Source: Castanea sativa (taxonomy: Eukaryota > Streptophyta > Magnoliopsida > Fagales > Fagaceae). Taken from it: a DNA stretch of 64,000 nucleotides. The notes under the pieces are model-generated. The model had not been told where the DNA came from. It saw nothing but the letters and a program-made list of their open reading frames with translations, and made no database searches. Within the stretch, counting starts at the first letter, position 1; the number at the start of each line of letters is the position of its first letter. Location: contig NC_134014.1 of NCBI RefSeq assembly GCF_040712315.1, forward strand, positions 38,801,634 through 38,865,633, given 5' to 3'. Shown piece after piece: positions 23,428 through 34,810 of this stretch. The translations under genes and the position numbers were made by a program.

Positions 23428-24917
23428 TAATATTAAGAAAGAATACACACAATGACAATAATTTATTGTACGCATGTATAGTAATTTTTTTTTATAAGTG
23501 TATTTATAATTTTTTAATATGTGCATTTATTGAAATGTATTTTTTTAAGAAAATGTATTTTTTTGAGGGGAAAAAAGAAAATGTATTAAAACTTGTAAAT
23601 GAATATTTTTTAGCGATAATATTTATTAATTTTTATTACATTGAAAAATATGTATAAATATGTGAACTTATTTTTTTATTAATTTTTATTAAAACTCAAA
23701 AATGAATATGTATTAATTTATATTACATTGAATCTTATGCCATACCCCACAACTATGGGTTGGCATGGGTTATGGGTAGATGTTGCTGTACTGTTACTCT
23801 CTAGGGATTGTACACAAAGTCCCCAAAAAAAATAAATACTAATAATAATGGCCGTTTCCTATATGTATTAATTAACTATTAATGGAGTAATTATCCATCA
23901 CCATCAAAATCAAATTGACCAAACTACCCTATCAGAAAAGAAGAGCATAGTTTGATGATGCCTCTCACTCCTACGTCCTAAGCCATTAATTTTACTTTGC
24001 AACGGAATGGACCCCACCATGAACGGACAAGATCAGAAGGATCAGACTTCAGAGTTCACTCAGCTGAGTCAGCTAAAATTTGCAGTGAGCATTGAATTCT
24101 CATCCTCATCGCTCATGTGTCAGTAACTTCATGCAGATGTTAAAAAATATATAAATATATCTATCAGAAAAAGAAATTTTGCTTTGTGAGGAAAGGGAAA
24201 GGTGGCGAAGAGTAAGGCGAAAGTCTTGAGTCTAAACTGTAAATTAATGTGCCCTCCCACAAGGTCACCAATGTCACCAACGAGATTTTTCAAATCTCAT
24301 TGCAGAGAGAGAGAGAGAGAGATGGGTCGGTGACCATAACGTGGGAACGGGACAGTGAAACCCAATTCCAAGAGTCAGTCCCGTTGACTTGTTACTGTAG
24401 GTAGCAACCTACACATGCCGGTTACCAATTTGCTAATCCCAATACACCACTTTCAATTTAAAAACATATAAAATTCCCATACGGTAAAGAGTGATTGTAT
24501 TTTTCTATTGCATTTTGCATATATCATATCATATCATATCTTCTGAGAGAGAGAGAGAGAGAGAAAGGGAGAGATTTCAACTTAGCAGGAACAGTGAGGC
24601 CTTTTCATAGCAGAACTCTTTTTGGGGCTTTCGAAAGAGGAAAACAGAAATAATACACCAGCTTATTTGTAGAGAAGCAGAGAAAATAGAAACATGGAAA
24701 AGTGGAGGATGAAAAGGGTGTCTCTATCTAATCCATTTCTTTTGTCCTTTTAATCAATTCCATGCCCAACCCCGACCTCCCCTTTTGTCCTCTTCATAAT
24801 ACAACCTCTACCAATTCCCTTTTCTAAAACCCCCCTTTGAGGATCAGAAACTCAGAGAGAAGCTTTGAGATTGTGAAACCCAAAGAGAGAGAGAGAGAAA
24901 AAAAAAACCAAACTAAA
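23428..24917 (+). promoter_or_regulatory. Upstream region and 5' leader of the WAVH-like gene
   Basis: No gene is seen between the hAT element and the start codon. The last 700 bases carry GA repeats (24305-24321, 24545-24563, 24884-24898) and a TATCA repeat near 24516-24540, common in plant promoters and leaders. The position of the transcription start cannot be fixed from sequence alone. Confidence 0.4.
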
Positions 24918-27169
24918 ATGGTGACTGGTTGGAGAAGAGCGTTTTGCACATCAATCCCCAAAGATAGAGAAACCAACAAAGTAATATCAACAGAGAAGCA
25001 TCAAAACCAGCATTGCGAGAATAGCAATCAGAGCCCCAGAATCAGCTCCAAGTTCGGATTTTTCTCCAACCCATCAACACCTCGCTTGCAATCTCTGCCA
25101 GTCTCAAGCCCAAGTCTCCGGTGCCGAACCTCCCTCACCAACACCGCAACACCCACTTCATCGGTACCCAATAGCCCAAAACTCCATTGTAAAACCGCAA
25201 CTACTCCAAAGAAAAACAACAGCCCAAGATTGTTCCAGCTCTCCAATCCTCCTTCCCCCAAATCACCCTCCAGCTTCTCACTCCTCAAAGCTACGTTAAG
25301 ACTCTCCAAAGTAAGCATCTTTTTTCTGTTTCTCACAGTCTCTTCAACTGAGTCATCAATCTTTCTCTGTTCTTATTACTTTTTCCGTGACGTTTTTGCT
25401 TTTTTTTTTTTTTAATATCTTTTCTAATATTCTTTGTGTTTGTTATTATATTTTTGCAGAGTAGATGTGGAATCTGTTTACAGAGCGTGAAGTCAGGTCA
25501 AGGAACGGCCATTTTCACCGCCGAATGTTCTCACACTTTCCACTTCAATTGCATTTCTTCCCACATCAAAAAGCACCGACTTTTGGTTTGCCCTGTTTGC
25601 AACACTAATTGGAAGGAACTACCTTTGCTTGCTTTCCATCAGAACCCAGTTAGCCAAGCAGCAGAGCATAATAATGACAATAACAAAGTCAAAACCAAGA
25701 CTTTGCGAGTATACAACGACGATGAGCCATTGATGTCTCCCACTCCCGGTGCTCGCTTCAATCCCATACCGGAATCAGCTGACGAAAACGAAGATGACCA
25801 AAACGACACCGTCGAGTTCCAGGGCTTTTTCGTCAATTCCACTCCTACTGATGTTTTCAGACACGTGGATGTGAGTTTGTTGCCTGAGGCCGCCGTGGTT
25901 GCTGTTGGAAAGAATTACGAGACGTACGCTGTCGTTTTGAAGCTCAAAGCTCCGTGCGGAACGACGTCGTCTCGCTCGGCGCGTCGAGCTCCGATTGATT
26001 TAGTGACCGTGGTTGACGTCAGTACAAACATGAGTGGGCCCAAGCTCGTGATGATGAAACGCGCTTTGCGTTTGGTTGTGTCGTCGCTCTGTGCCACTGA
26101 CCGTCTCTCTATCGTCGCGTTCTCAGCCACTTCGAAGCGGTTGTTGCCGTTAACGAGGATGACAACTAACGGCCGTAGATCCGCGAGAAAGATGGTCGAC
26201 GCGCTGTGCTGCGTTGGCCAGGGCGCGTGTGCTAACGACGCGCTCAAAAAGGCTGCGAAGGTTCTTGAAGATCGTCGAGAGAGGAACCCAGTTGCGAGCA
26301 TAATGCTTCTATCAAACGAGAGCGGAACTGATCATTCGGTCAATCACAAGCGCAGCTCTCCAGTGGTGTACTCCACGCGCCTCTCTCAAATCCCCGTCCA
26401 CACCGTGTGTTTCGGCGCGTGGGATCACGAGGACGCGTTTGCTAAATGTGTTGGTGGTTTGTTAAGTGTTGTGGTCCAGGATCTTAGAGTTCAACTGGGG
26501 TTCGCGTCCGGGTCCGCCCCTGCCGAGATTGCTGCGGTATATGCACTAACGGGTCGGCCCGCTGGTCTCGGGTCGGGTTCGGTTAAACTGGGTGATCTAT
26601 ACGCCGAGGAAGAAAGGGAATTATTGGTGGAGTTGAAACTGAAAGTGAAATTACCAGCTTCTTCGATTGGGCCCCACTATGTTTTATCCGTACGGCCTTC
26701 TTACAAAGACCCAACCACGCAGGAGCTTGTGTTTTGCAAAGAACAGGCACTCCTCGTACCTCGTCCACAGCCCGTTCGATCTTCATCTCCGAGCATCCAA
26801 CGGCTCAGGAACCTCCACGTCACGACTCGCGCCGTGGCTGAGTCTCGGCGCTTAGCCGAGCACAACAATTTGTCAGGAGCTCACCACATGTTGACCTCGG
26901 CTCGAGCCTTGTTGATGCAGTCAAGCTCAGAGTCGGCTGATGAGTATATACGCGGCTTGGAAGCCGAGCTAGCCGAGCTGCACAAGCGAAGGCTGAGCCA
27001 GCTGCAAAGCCAAAGGCAAAGAGGGAACGAACGTGTGGAAGAGAAGCCGGAGCCGCTTACGCCCACTTCGGCTTGGAGAGCCGCTGAGAGATTGGCTAAA
27101 GTGGCTATCATGAGGAAGTCAATGAATAGAGTCAGCGATTTGCACGGCTTTGAAAATGCAAGATTTTAG
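24918..27169 (+). CDS. E3 ubiquitin ligase, WAV3/WAVH family (RING-H2 plus vWA)
   Basis: Two exons: 24918-25310 and 25460-27169; intron 25311-25459 (GTAAGC...TTGCAG), phase 0; 700 residues. The start MVTGWRRAFCTSIPKD is the conserved N-terminus of the WAV3 family, so an in-frame ATG at 24837 is rejected as leader. Residues 20-130 are serine/proline-rich. A RING-H2 finger follows with Cys134, Cys137, Cys154, His156, His159, Cys162, Cys175 and Cys178, preceding a linker and a von Willebrand A domain (about 309-490). The C-terminus (about 560-660) is predicted helical. In Arabidopsis this family acts in root gravitropism and auxin-related responses as E3 ligases; the same role here is inference. 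Odd: the vWA metal site reads D317-V-S-T-N321, with Ala387 and Asn417 where a Thr and an Asp are usual, so metal binding is doubtful. The length suits WAVH1/WAVH2-like members, but I cannot tell which. Confidence 0.93.
25311..25459 (+). other. Intron of the WAVH-like gene
   Basis: 149 bp, GTAAGC donor and TTTTTGCAG acceptor, T-rich before the acceptor. It separates the Ser/Pro-rich leader from the RING finger, and the joined frame reads LSK-SRCGIC. Confidence 0.93.
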
Positions 27170-30100
27170 TTGGTTTTTTTTTTTTGGGTTCCCTTAATTT
27201 TTATTTTATTAATTTTGTAGCAATACAAAGAAATTAGTCAATTTATATATATAAATATAAAATTAAATAATGTTGAAAAAACCCCAAAAAAAGAAAGTAG
27301 AGAGAGAGAGAGAGGTTGGGTATGATTGAATAGGGCCCAGGTCCATGATAGCGACAAGAAGTACCCGACGGCTTGGCCCTTTTCAGCCGTGGAAAGTGAT
27401 AGGATAGTGAAGGGGAACCCCACATTCAATTTGATTGGGCTGTGAATTCTGAAGCTCTCTCTTATTTGTCTCTATTCTATTCCTCTTTTTCATTATCCCT
27501 TTCTTTCTTTTTTCTTAATGTTTAGCTACGATGCAATTTAGAGTTATTTTCTTGGCGGTAATTGAAAAGATCATTTATGTTTAATATAGTTAAATAATTT
27601 TTTTAACGAGTCATTTGATAAGCTGGTTTGGTTTAGAGCTATAATCTTTGTCCTGTCTTTTGGATGCAAAAACCGATAAAGAGCAATATTTTAGTTTAAA
27701 TTCTTAAAATAAAGGGGTTAAAAATATGGAAGAATTGGTAGGGACTGTTAAGTAGGGACATAGCTATATTTATAATTCACTATCTCTGAATTATTGCATC
27801 TTCTTTGCTTGGTTTTTGGGCCCAATTTGATAGAATGTGTAAATTGGAAATAGGTGCAAATGATGAATGGGTCCAAATTTGTATGTTTATAATTAGCTGT
27901 AAGTGGTTTTGGTGGGTTTAACGCCAAAGTGGTTGTGGTTGGGAGGTGAGGACACAAGATGATGCCAAATGCTTCTGGATTTTTTTAAGGATGATTTATT
28001 TAAGGGTTTGTTAGGATTCATTTATAAAAAAAAATAAAAAAAAATCGGCTGGAGGACTTTGCTCTAATTATTTATTAGTAAATGCTTTTAAAAAGTAGTA
28101 AATGATTTTGTTGCTTGCTACCAAAAAATCATATTCTTTAAAGTTTCATGCCACGACACATAACCTAAAGGCTGTTAAGTATTGGTACAGATTCACTGAA
28201 CATAGCTGAGATGTTGATTGTTTGATCATTTTTTTTTCTTTTTTGTTTGTCTTGTGCACCAGTCAGAAAGACCTGCCCATGTTGAATCCTATATATGTAC
28301 CTTAACAAATGTATATGATCTGAACTTTAAAAAAATATGTATCATCATGCATCCCACTAGGTCACTAACCATAAAATCTACTATACTAGGCTCAGTCGGA
28401 CATTTTCTTTTGAGAGAATTTTTGTAAGCTTCTAAGAATTTGCTTGTATTGCGGCGTCCATTGTCAGAGTAAGTACAAAAAAGAAAAAAGAAAAAGAAAA
28501 GAATGCATTGCAATTTGCAACCTACTTGCCTATCCATCCACTGATTTAGAATTATATTATTAGCTTGTCACTCAAATTACTACAGTGTTGCCAACACCGT
28601 ATTTAAGTTTTGTGATTTGATGTGCGATTATTGCAACCCTGAATTTGATACGTCCTTTTCGATTTGTCATACTAGTTTCTTCAACTTTATTAGTAAGTCA
28701 TTGAAATTGTATGGAAATTCCCTTTCAAATTAGTGATCATTATCCTTATATCCTAATGTATCTAAACCTTCATCAAAATCCTCAATTCATTGGCTGAATC
28801 ATTACAATACAGTTCAATCCAACTAAACAAGGTCCATTGTCGAATTCAGATTTGGACCACTTGTGATGCTTTTAATGTTCAAACCCTCTTTTGTCAACTT
28901 TCCTGCTTAAGCCATAAAGTCTGAAATCCGAATAATTTTTTCTTTGCCAAAGTTGTTTTTAAAACCACAATTCAGTAAGCCAAACTTAACAAAGAACAGG
29001 TAGCTTCACATCTCTATTCTAAGCCAAAAAAAAAAAACTGATCAAATAGTCAATATCATAAATTGCACCACTTTGAACAATGTTGAGCCCAATGATAAAA
29101 TGTTTGACATCACTTGGAATGGATTATTCACAAATAAATAAAAAAAGGCTACCACTTTTTTTCTTATTTGCTCCTTTTTCAGGTTATGACTTTAGTAAAA
29201 CGTTTGTGAAGAATGAAGAAAACTGAGAAACTTTTAGGCGTTGGAAACTTTTGAAGCTTATAAATCTGCGTGAAAGAGAAAAAAGGGTGACAGTAACTTA
29301 AGCTCAAAAAAGGTAGAGAGTCTGTCTGAGACACTTCGATTGTTTTTATCTTTCGGGTGTGGGAAGGTACCTCTCTTCTTCACTCTAACTTTTGCAGATG
29401 CCGATGTTTTCCTTAAATTGCGCAACACTTTTAGTGCCTTTTTAGTGGTGTTCATGAGTGCCCAACTTTATGTACTATTATTAAAATGTGCATCCTATAA
29501 ACGACATCATTTCTTTCTTCCATTTGATTTTTTCTAAGTGAAAGTTCGAGAAAAAGAGTAGCAGATGAAATGTAATCTGCCTATATCTTCCTTTATATAT
29601 ATATATATATAATAGAAATGGGAGTGTTTCACTTTTTGTTAGCTTCTTCATGTTTTATACATAGAAATATCAAATTCTGTTATATCTGTATAAAATAATA
29701 TAAAAAATATTTAGAGACTTTCTTAAGGTGTATTACATGCAATACACTATAGATAGATATGATATGCTTTATTATACACAGAAATATCAAATTTTGTTAT
29801 ATCTATACAAAAAAAAATGAGGCTTTCTTAAGGCGTATTATATGGAGTACATTATTGATAGATACAATAAGATTTTTTTAGTATGGCTCTTTCATACACA
29901 ATTTTTTTTATTTGCATAATGAGAATAATATATGGTATCAACAAAGATTTATATAATTTCATTATGAACCAAAGGGGCTGGTGTTTTTACAAGAAATATC
30001 TAGAGATATAGAGAAAATATTCATTAGATATATACTTCGTATTAGAGAATTAACTACAACGATTCATGATAAAAGTTAAATGTTACTGTGATAATTTAAC

Positions 30101-30299
30101 AACATTACCATTCAAACTTACAAATAAGAAATAATATCTATATGATTTTCAAGTAAATAATTGTTAATTAAAAATGAGTTTTAGATCTATATTTCCTCTA
30201 AAACTCAATAGTTAATGACAGTTTATATTATTATTAAAAGGAAATCTACAACCCAATAAAAATATATGTAAATTTTATCACTGGAATCAATCGAACTTA
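27170..30299. other. 3' flank of the WAVH-like gene and intergenic DNA
   Basis: AT-rich. The first few hundred bases presumably include the 3' UTR, but I cannot place the poly(A) site. A TA microsatellite lies at about 29594-29611. No gene, exon or transposon terminus is supported. Confidence 0.5.
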
Positions 30300-31676
30300 A
30301 CTAAGGCATCAAGCTCCCACCAATGCCTATCCTGTTTGGGAAATTTTGGTAGGCTCTAAGCATTTGATTGCAAAGGCAGCTTGTATTTAGGATTTGGGAA
30401 GATCCTTGGGTTCCGGACCTCCCAAATTTTATTCCCAAACCCAAAGATGGAGTAAATTCTGATGAAGTTTTATTGGTTTCTCAACTTCTTAATTCCAATC
30501 ATTGAGCTGGGACGTTAATAAATTAAGTTAGTGGTTTGAGAATGCAACCATTGTGTCTATTCTTAAGATCCCTATCTCTCCTGATTGTTTTGAAGACATT
30601 GGGTTTGGACTCCTATTCAAGCTGGTGAGTTTGATGTTAAATCTGCATATTGGATTTGTAGAGGACTTACTGCGTGTAGTATTTGGAAATCTAATTTGCA
30701 TAAGAGGCTTAAGATGCTTGTCTGGAGAATAGTGACTAGATGTTTGTCAACAGAGGAAAATTTAAGCAGGTTTATAGATGGTGGTGACACAATGTGCCCA
30801 CTTTGTAATTTAGGGCATGAATCTTCTGTTCACCTTTTTGCCTTGTGTCCAGGCACTAAAGCAATTTGGTTTAAGAGTCAATGGGGGTTGAGAATGGAAG
30901 TATTGGGTCTTTCCATTGACCTTGATTTCATTCAACTTTTATTTTTCCCCCCTTTTGGGGATGATTTGATTTGTCCTTAGAACAAAAAACTAAAAGATTT
31001 TTTGCTCTTTGGTGATATTCTCTGTTATGTAGTTTGGAAGTTGAGAAACAAAATTTGTTTTGAAGGCATGTTGCTTGAGTTTGATGTTTTAGAAGCCAAT
31101 ATCTTAAAGACTGTTGGCTGATCACAAAAGATCAAGAGTCTCTGCTGGTAGCCCTCTTATTTCTAGGCAATCTTGGTCTCCTCTAGCTCGATATTCAAAT
31201 AAAATCAATGTGGATGCTGCGGTTGGCCCTAATTTTGCTTCAATAGTTGCGGTGGCGAGAGGCTGGGGAGAGGAGTTAGTGTTTGCTTGCTCTCAAAGAG
31301 TGCATACCACCCTCCTTCTCCAAGCTAAGGCTAAAGCTATTATATGGGTTCTGTTATTAGCAAAAGATTTGGTGGCTGCTGCTGTTTCTATTGAGACCGA
31401 TTCTATGGTTTGTCATGATGCTTTGATTGATATTCAGAATTAGATCCTTTTGTTCTGATATTCAGAATTTGTTGGCTTCTCATTTTAGTTTCTCAATTTA
31501 TTGGATTCCTAGGGAGGCACCTTAGCCAAATGGTCTCTTAATTGTAAAGTCGTTTTTTTTCTTTTTTATTGGGTTGGTGTTCTTTCTATTTTGAGGATGT
31601 TATCAGGAAGGAAACTTGTTGTATTGTGCCATTTTTGTTTAATAAAATCTTGATTCATCAAAAAAAAAAAAAAAAA
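30300..31676 (+). mobile_element. LINE (L1-type) 3' end, 5'-truncated
   Basis: Read along the plus strand: the post-RT motif IWEDPWVPDLPNF, then the reverse-transcriptase zinc-binding region (30696-30980: MLVWRIVTRCLSTEENLSRF followed by CPLCNLGHESSVHLFALCP), an RNase H-like domain (31180-31443, INVDAAVG start, ETDSM acidic site) and a poly(A) tail at 31660-31676. AACTTAA near 30293-30299 and again after the tail (about 31680-31686) may be a short target duplication. Stops and frameshifts break the frame. Confidence 0.8.
30696..31443 (+). pseudogene. LINE zinc-binding and RNase H domain remnants
   Basis: Two open pieces of the LINE polyprotein. The first (to 30980) has CPLCNLGHESSVHLFALC, the zf-RVT cysteine/histidine set. 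The second (31114-31443) has NVDAAVGPNFASIVAVARGW, the start of a plant-type RNase H domain, with ETDSM as the third acidic site. They are out of frame with each other. Confidence 0.75.
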
Positions 31677-32847
31677 CCAAACTTAAGCAAAATTATGTTA
31701 ATAAAAGAAAGTTGGGAAAACAAATGGGGTTATTGGAGTACTCCGGGTTCCTAAATTCTAATCAGGCATTGTTATCTGATTACCTCACTCTAAAAAGATG
31801 TAACAAACTAGGGTTTTCACTTTTTCTCAATTTTTTTTCCTTCTAAGTAAATTGGAAAAGGAGAGGCGTCAATGGGATCCATTAATCAATAATCAGAATT
31901 TTAAGAATTTTAACCCTCAAGGAAGTAAGGTTCTGAATAAATCTCCATCCTTAGTTCTTATTCTCTCCTTACAATATGAGACAAGTTTTCTTTGTCCAGC
32001 AAAAAAGAGAAGTCTTCTTTGGTAAGTAAGTTGAAGAAGAAATCTTTTAAAAATACATTAATTGTTACTGTGATAAGTGGTACTATTTAATATACAAGAA
32101 GGAACTCAAAAAACAAAAATTAAAGAAGAAATCAGTAATCATTATTATAAGACTTTAACTCTGCTCTCAAAAAAGACTAACTCTGAAGGCAGCTAGGTTC
32201 TTAATAACTCTTCTCTCGTTGCAATATTGGACAAGTTTTTTTCAGTAAGTAAATTGAAGAAGATGGTGATTATCCCAAAAAAAAAAAATTGAGGAGGATG
32301 ATTGTTATTGTCGAGGATTTGTTGGAGTGCCTGAAAGTTGTTAAGAAAACACTAGAAACTCAAAAGTATGACATACAAGAGAGTAAAAGTCTTATAATTA
32401 TGATCCCAAGAAAAGAAGAAATAACCTTATTTTTCTCAATTATTAGTCTAAAGTTCATATATATAGAATAATAATACATAGAATACTGAAAACAACTACA
32501 TAGAATAATAATACATGAATTTGAGAATTTCTCCTTCTTGTTCTTTGTCTATTGGGTGCATCACTCAAGAATATTAGAAGTTAGTTTCCCAGTTTATTGG
32601 TGGAGGGGAAAAAATTAAATTAGAAATGGAAACTGGCAACTCATCCAAGAGATTACTATTATGATTGATGGATTCAAGCTAGAATTAGTTTGGAGAGTTC
32701 ACCTAAAAATAAAGTAACAAGTATAAAACAAAATAAAAAGACAAAATCCCCCCTGAAATCTGGAAGGAAAAATAAATTTTAGTGAAAACTGCCAACAAAT
32801 AGAAGGCTATGATTTCTTTCCCAAAAAAGAAAAAGAAAAAAAAAAGA
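31677..32847. other. Intergenic DNA, possibly further LINE debris
   Basis: Repeated AGTAAATTGAAGAAGA-type words near 32010-32270 suggest local duplication. TAGAATAATAATACAT is present twice (about 32463-32478 and 32500-32515) around a 21-base spacer that is not A-tailed. No gene is supported. Confidence 0.4.
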
Positions 32848-33131
32848 GAATATACCCCATGGAGGATCAAAAGTATAATTTCAGAAATAATCTCTCTTAC
32901 AGACCATGTAAATAGACCTTTTCATTGGATTCCAAGAGTAACCAATAGGGTTGCTCATGTTCTTGCTAAATTTGTCTATATGACAGGATAATTGGTTCTT
33001 TTGATGTTAGCAACTGCCTCTCCTGTCTCAGTGTGTTCTAAGGATGGAGGCAGGTTTGATGTCTGTTGTGTAGTCTTTTTCTCTTAATAAAGATTTGCAG
33101 TTCATTAAAGAAGAAGAAGAAGAAGAAGGTG
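32848..33131 (+). mobile_element. LINE 3' terminal fragment
   Basis: The reading WRIKSIISEIISLTDHVNRP followed by FHWIPRVTNRVAHVLAKF (up to 32991) is the last part of a plant LINE RNase H domain (family pattern: WIPRxxNxxAHxLAK). A short 3' UTR ends GCAGTTCATTAAAG and continues as a GAA tail (33107-33129). Confidence 0.7.
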
Positions 33132-33611
33132 GGCCACTACCTGGACTTTTTCCTTATCCCCCAAGCAAACTTGAGGCAATAGGGCTTTTATATCCACCAA
33201 GTGGACCTCGACTTTTTCTTAAATTGGGAAAATTGAACCATAAAAATTCAAGAGCCAACCCATTTGATTGAAATTAAGGACCACGACAACGTAGGTTGCC
33301 ATCCCCATGAGAGGCAGAGATGACATCTCTCAGGAAGCTAGGGGTTATTGGGCTTTATATACAAACATGCCTTAGCTTGTCTTCTACTACAATTTCAGGA
33401 ACTGACGTAACTTTTCATTAGCAACAGAGAAAGAATGTCTATTTACAACAAATGCATCAAAGGACAGTGCATCACAACAGACCTGTCAGCTTTGGCCGCC
33501 ACCGATCCCACACACCCCTACTACACAACACAGCTAGTTTCTACACAACTTGATTCAGTTCATCACAGTGGAAGAAGAAGAAGAAGAGTAACACAACCCG
33601 ATGAACATATA

Positions 33612-34772
33612 TCAGAAATGAAGTTGCCTACATAGTGTTGCATCAATATCACTAGGACAGTAAGGGCACTTGAAAGATTTTGTGCTGTTCTTGGACATCT
33701 TCATTATAGACTGCTTGCACAGCACGTGGCCACAGGACATCAACATGGGTGGGTTATCTTCTGTTGATTGCTCCTTGGACACTGGACACACAAAGATGGA
33801 ATGGAACTGAAATTCCTTGTCCAACTCCACTGGCACAGGCAACTGCTTCATAGACTGCCATTCAAGCTTCTTCCCTGCCATCACATTCATAAACTTCAAA
33901 AGCGATGGCAACCCCTGGACCCCTGCTGCTATAGTCACACTCAATGGGCTCTCATAGGAGTGCCCCAAAAGATTGCAGAACTGCCTGGTTAGCTCCTCAG
34001 CTAGTTTATCCCAATTAGCGGGTGATAGTAATGCAGAATATGGGGCGCGATCAAGTTTTCCAGCCCAGAGAAGACAGCCCATGAGCTTCTGGAGTTCAGC
34101 CATGTGGTTGGAAGAAAAAGGAGTTAGGTGACTCCTGGCATACTTGAGAGCTTCATCTGTGCTTCCCTTTTGGAGTATTTCTAAAAACTGCATGCTGTGT
34201 AGTCGCAGAACAAGGTCAGATCCATTTTGTTTAAGTTTTTCAGAGTTATTGTCTGCCCAATTCAGTGCTGGCCCTAAGTCCCGACTCTTTATAGCTTCAA
34301 GTATCTGATTCATTTCCAAAAATGGGGATTTCATTGCACCAGCATATTCCGGTTCCTCAGCCTCACTTATGAAGCAGTCACCCATGTCAAACAGGCCTTG
34401 CCGGTAGAAATGGCCGGCAATTATCTGGTTTACTGTGTGCACATCAAAGTCAACATTTCGATAAGCCTTAGATATATCTGAATTGAAGGATTTCTCAAGA
34501 AGCTTTGAGTACTTGCTCAGTGCTATGTTCAGCTCCTTTTGTGTGCCTTCCAGCTGACTGAGTGGAGCAATATCTTTTAGTGTGGTTCGAATATCAGAAA
34601 GGACAGTTTTATAATCAAGTTCAGACTCAGGATCATGGGCTGACAGTATTTTCTCTAATGCCTTTTCCATTTCTTGGATAATCTGGTCAATTACTTCTTG
34701 AGTTTTTGAACAGGACAGCTTTTGTTTCTTCGCCACACGATCAAAAGCATCTTTAATGGTATTGAGCTCCAT
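33612..34772 (-). CDS. RMD5: RMD5 homologue, RING subunit of the GID/CTLH E3 ligase
   Basis: A single uninterrupted frame of 386 residues, starting at the ATG 34772-34770 (MELNTIKDAFDRVAKKQKLS). An apparent two-codon extension would need TTG and is rejected. Order of domains: N-terminal helical part (1-100), LisH (about 112-138, VNQIIAGHFYRQGLFDMGDC), CTLH (about 147-204) and CRA (about 205-300), then a RING-Gid domain near 328-372 with Cys329, Cys347, His349, Cys352, Cys369 and Cys372. The first pair has Ser in CPVSKEQ instead of a second Cys, as expected for Rmd5-type RINGs, which work with a MAEA/Gid9 partner. The complex ubiquitinates metabolic and regulatory proteins in the cytosol and nucleus; in plants its targets are little known. 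The length matches plant RMD5. Confidence 0.95.
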   Translation of the reverse strand: MELNTIKDAFDRVAKKQKLSCSKTQEVIDQIIQEMEKALEKILSAHDPESELDYKTVLSDIRTTLKDIAPLSQLEGTQKELNIALSKYSKLLEKSFNSDISKAYRNVDFDVHTVNQIIAGHFYRQGLFDMGDCFISEAEEPEYAGAMKSPFLEMNQILEAIKSRDLGPALNWADNNSEKLKQNGSDLVLRLHSMQFLEILQKGSTDEALKYARSHLTPFSSNHMAELQKLMGCLLWAGKLDRAPYSALLSPANWDKLAEELTRQFCNLLGHSYESPLSVTIAAGVQGLPSLLKFMNVMAGKKLEWQSMKQLPVPVELDKEFQFHSIFVCPVSKEQSTEDNPPMLMSCGHVLCKQSIMKMSKNSTKSFKCPYCPSDIDATLCRQLHF

Positions 34773-34810
34773 TGTCAATCACCGTATGACAAATTTGTGC
34801 CACAAAACAC

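Noticed and set aside
24837..24917. Upstream in-frame ATG that would add 27 residues to the WAVH-like protein
   Set aside because: The extension is basic low-complexity sequence from a GA-rich leader. The family N-terminus MVTGWRRAFCTSIP starts at 24918.
32463..32515. 16-bp direct repeat TAGAATAATAATACAT around a 21-base spacer
   Set aside because: The spacer is not A- or T-tailed, so it was not counted with the LINE-like micro-insertions; simple tandem duplication is likelier.
34773..34778. Two-codon N-terminal extension of RMD5
   Set aside because: It begins with TTG, and the conserved protein starts at the ATG 34772-34770.
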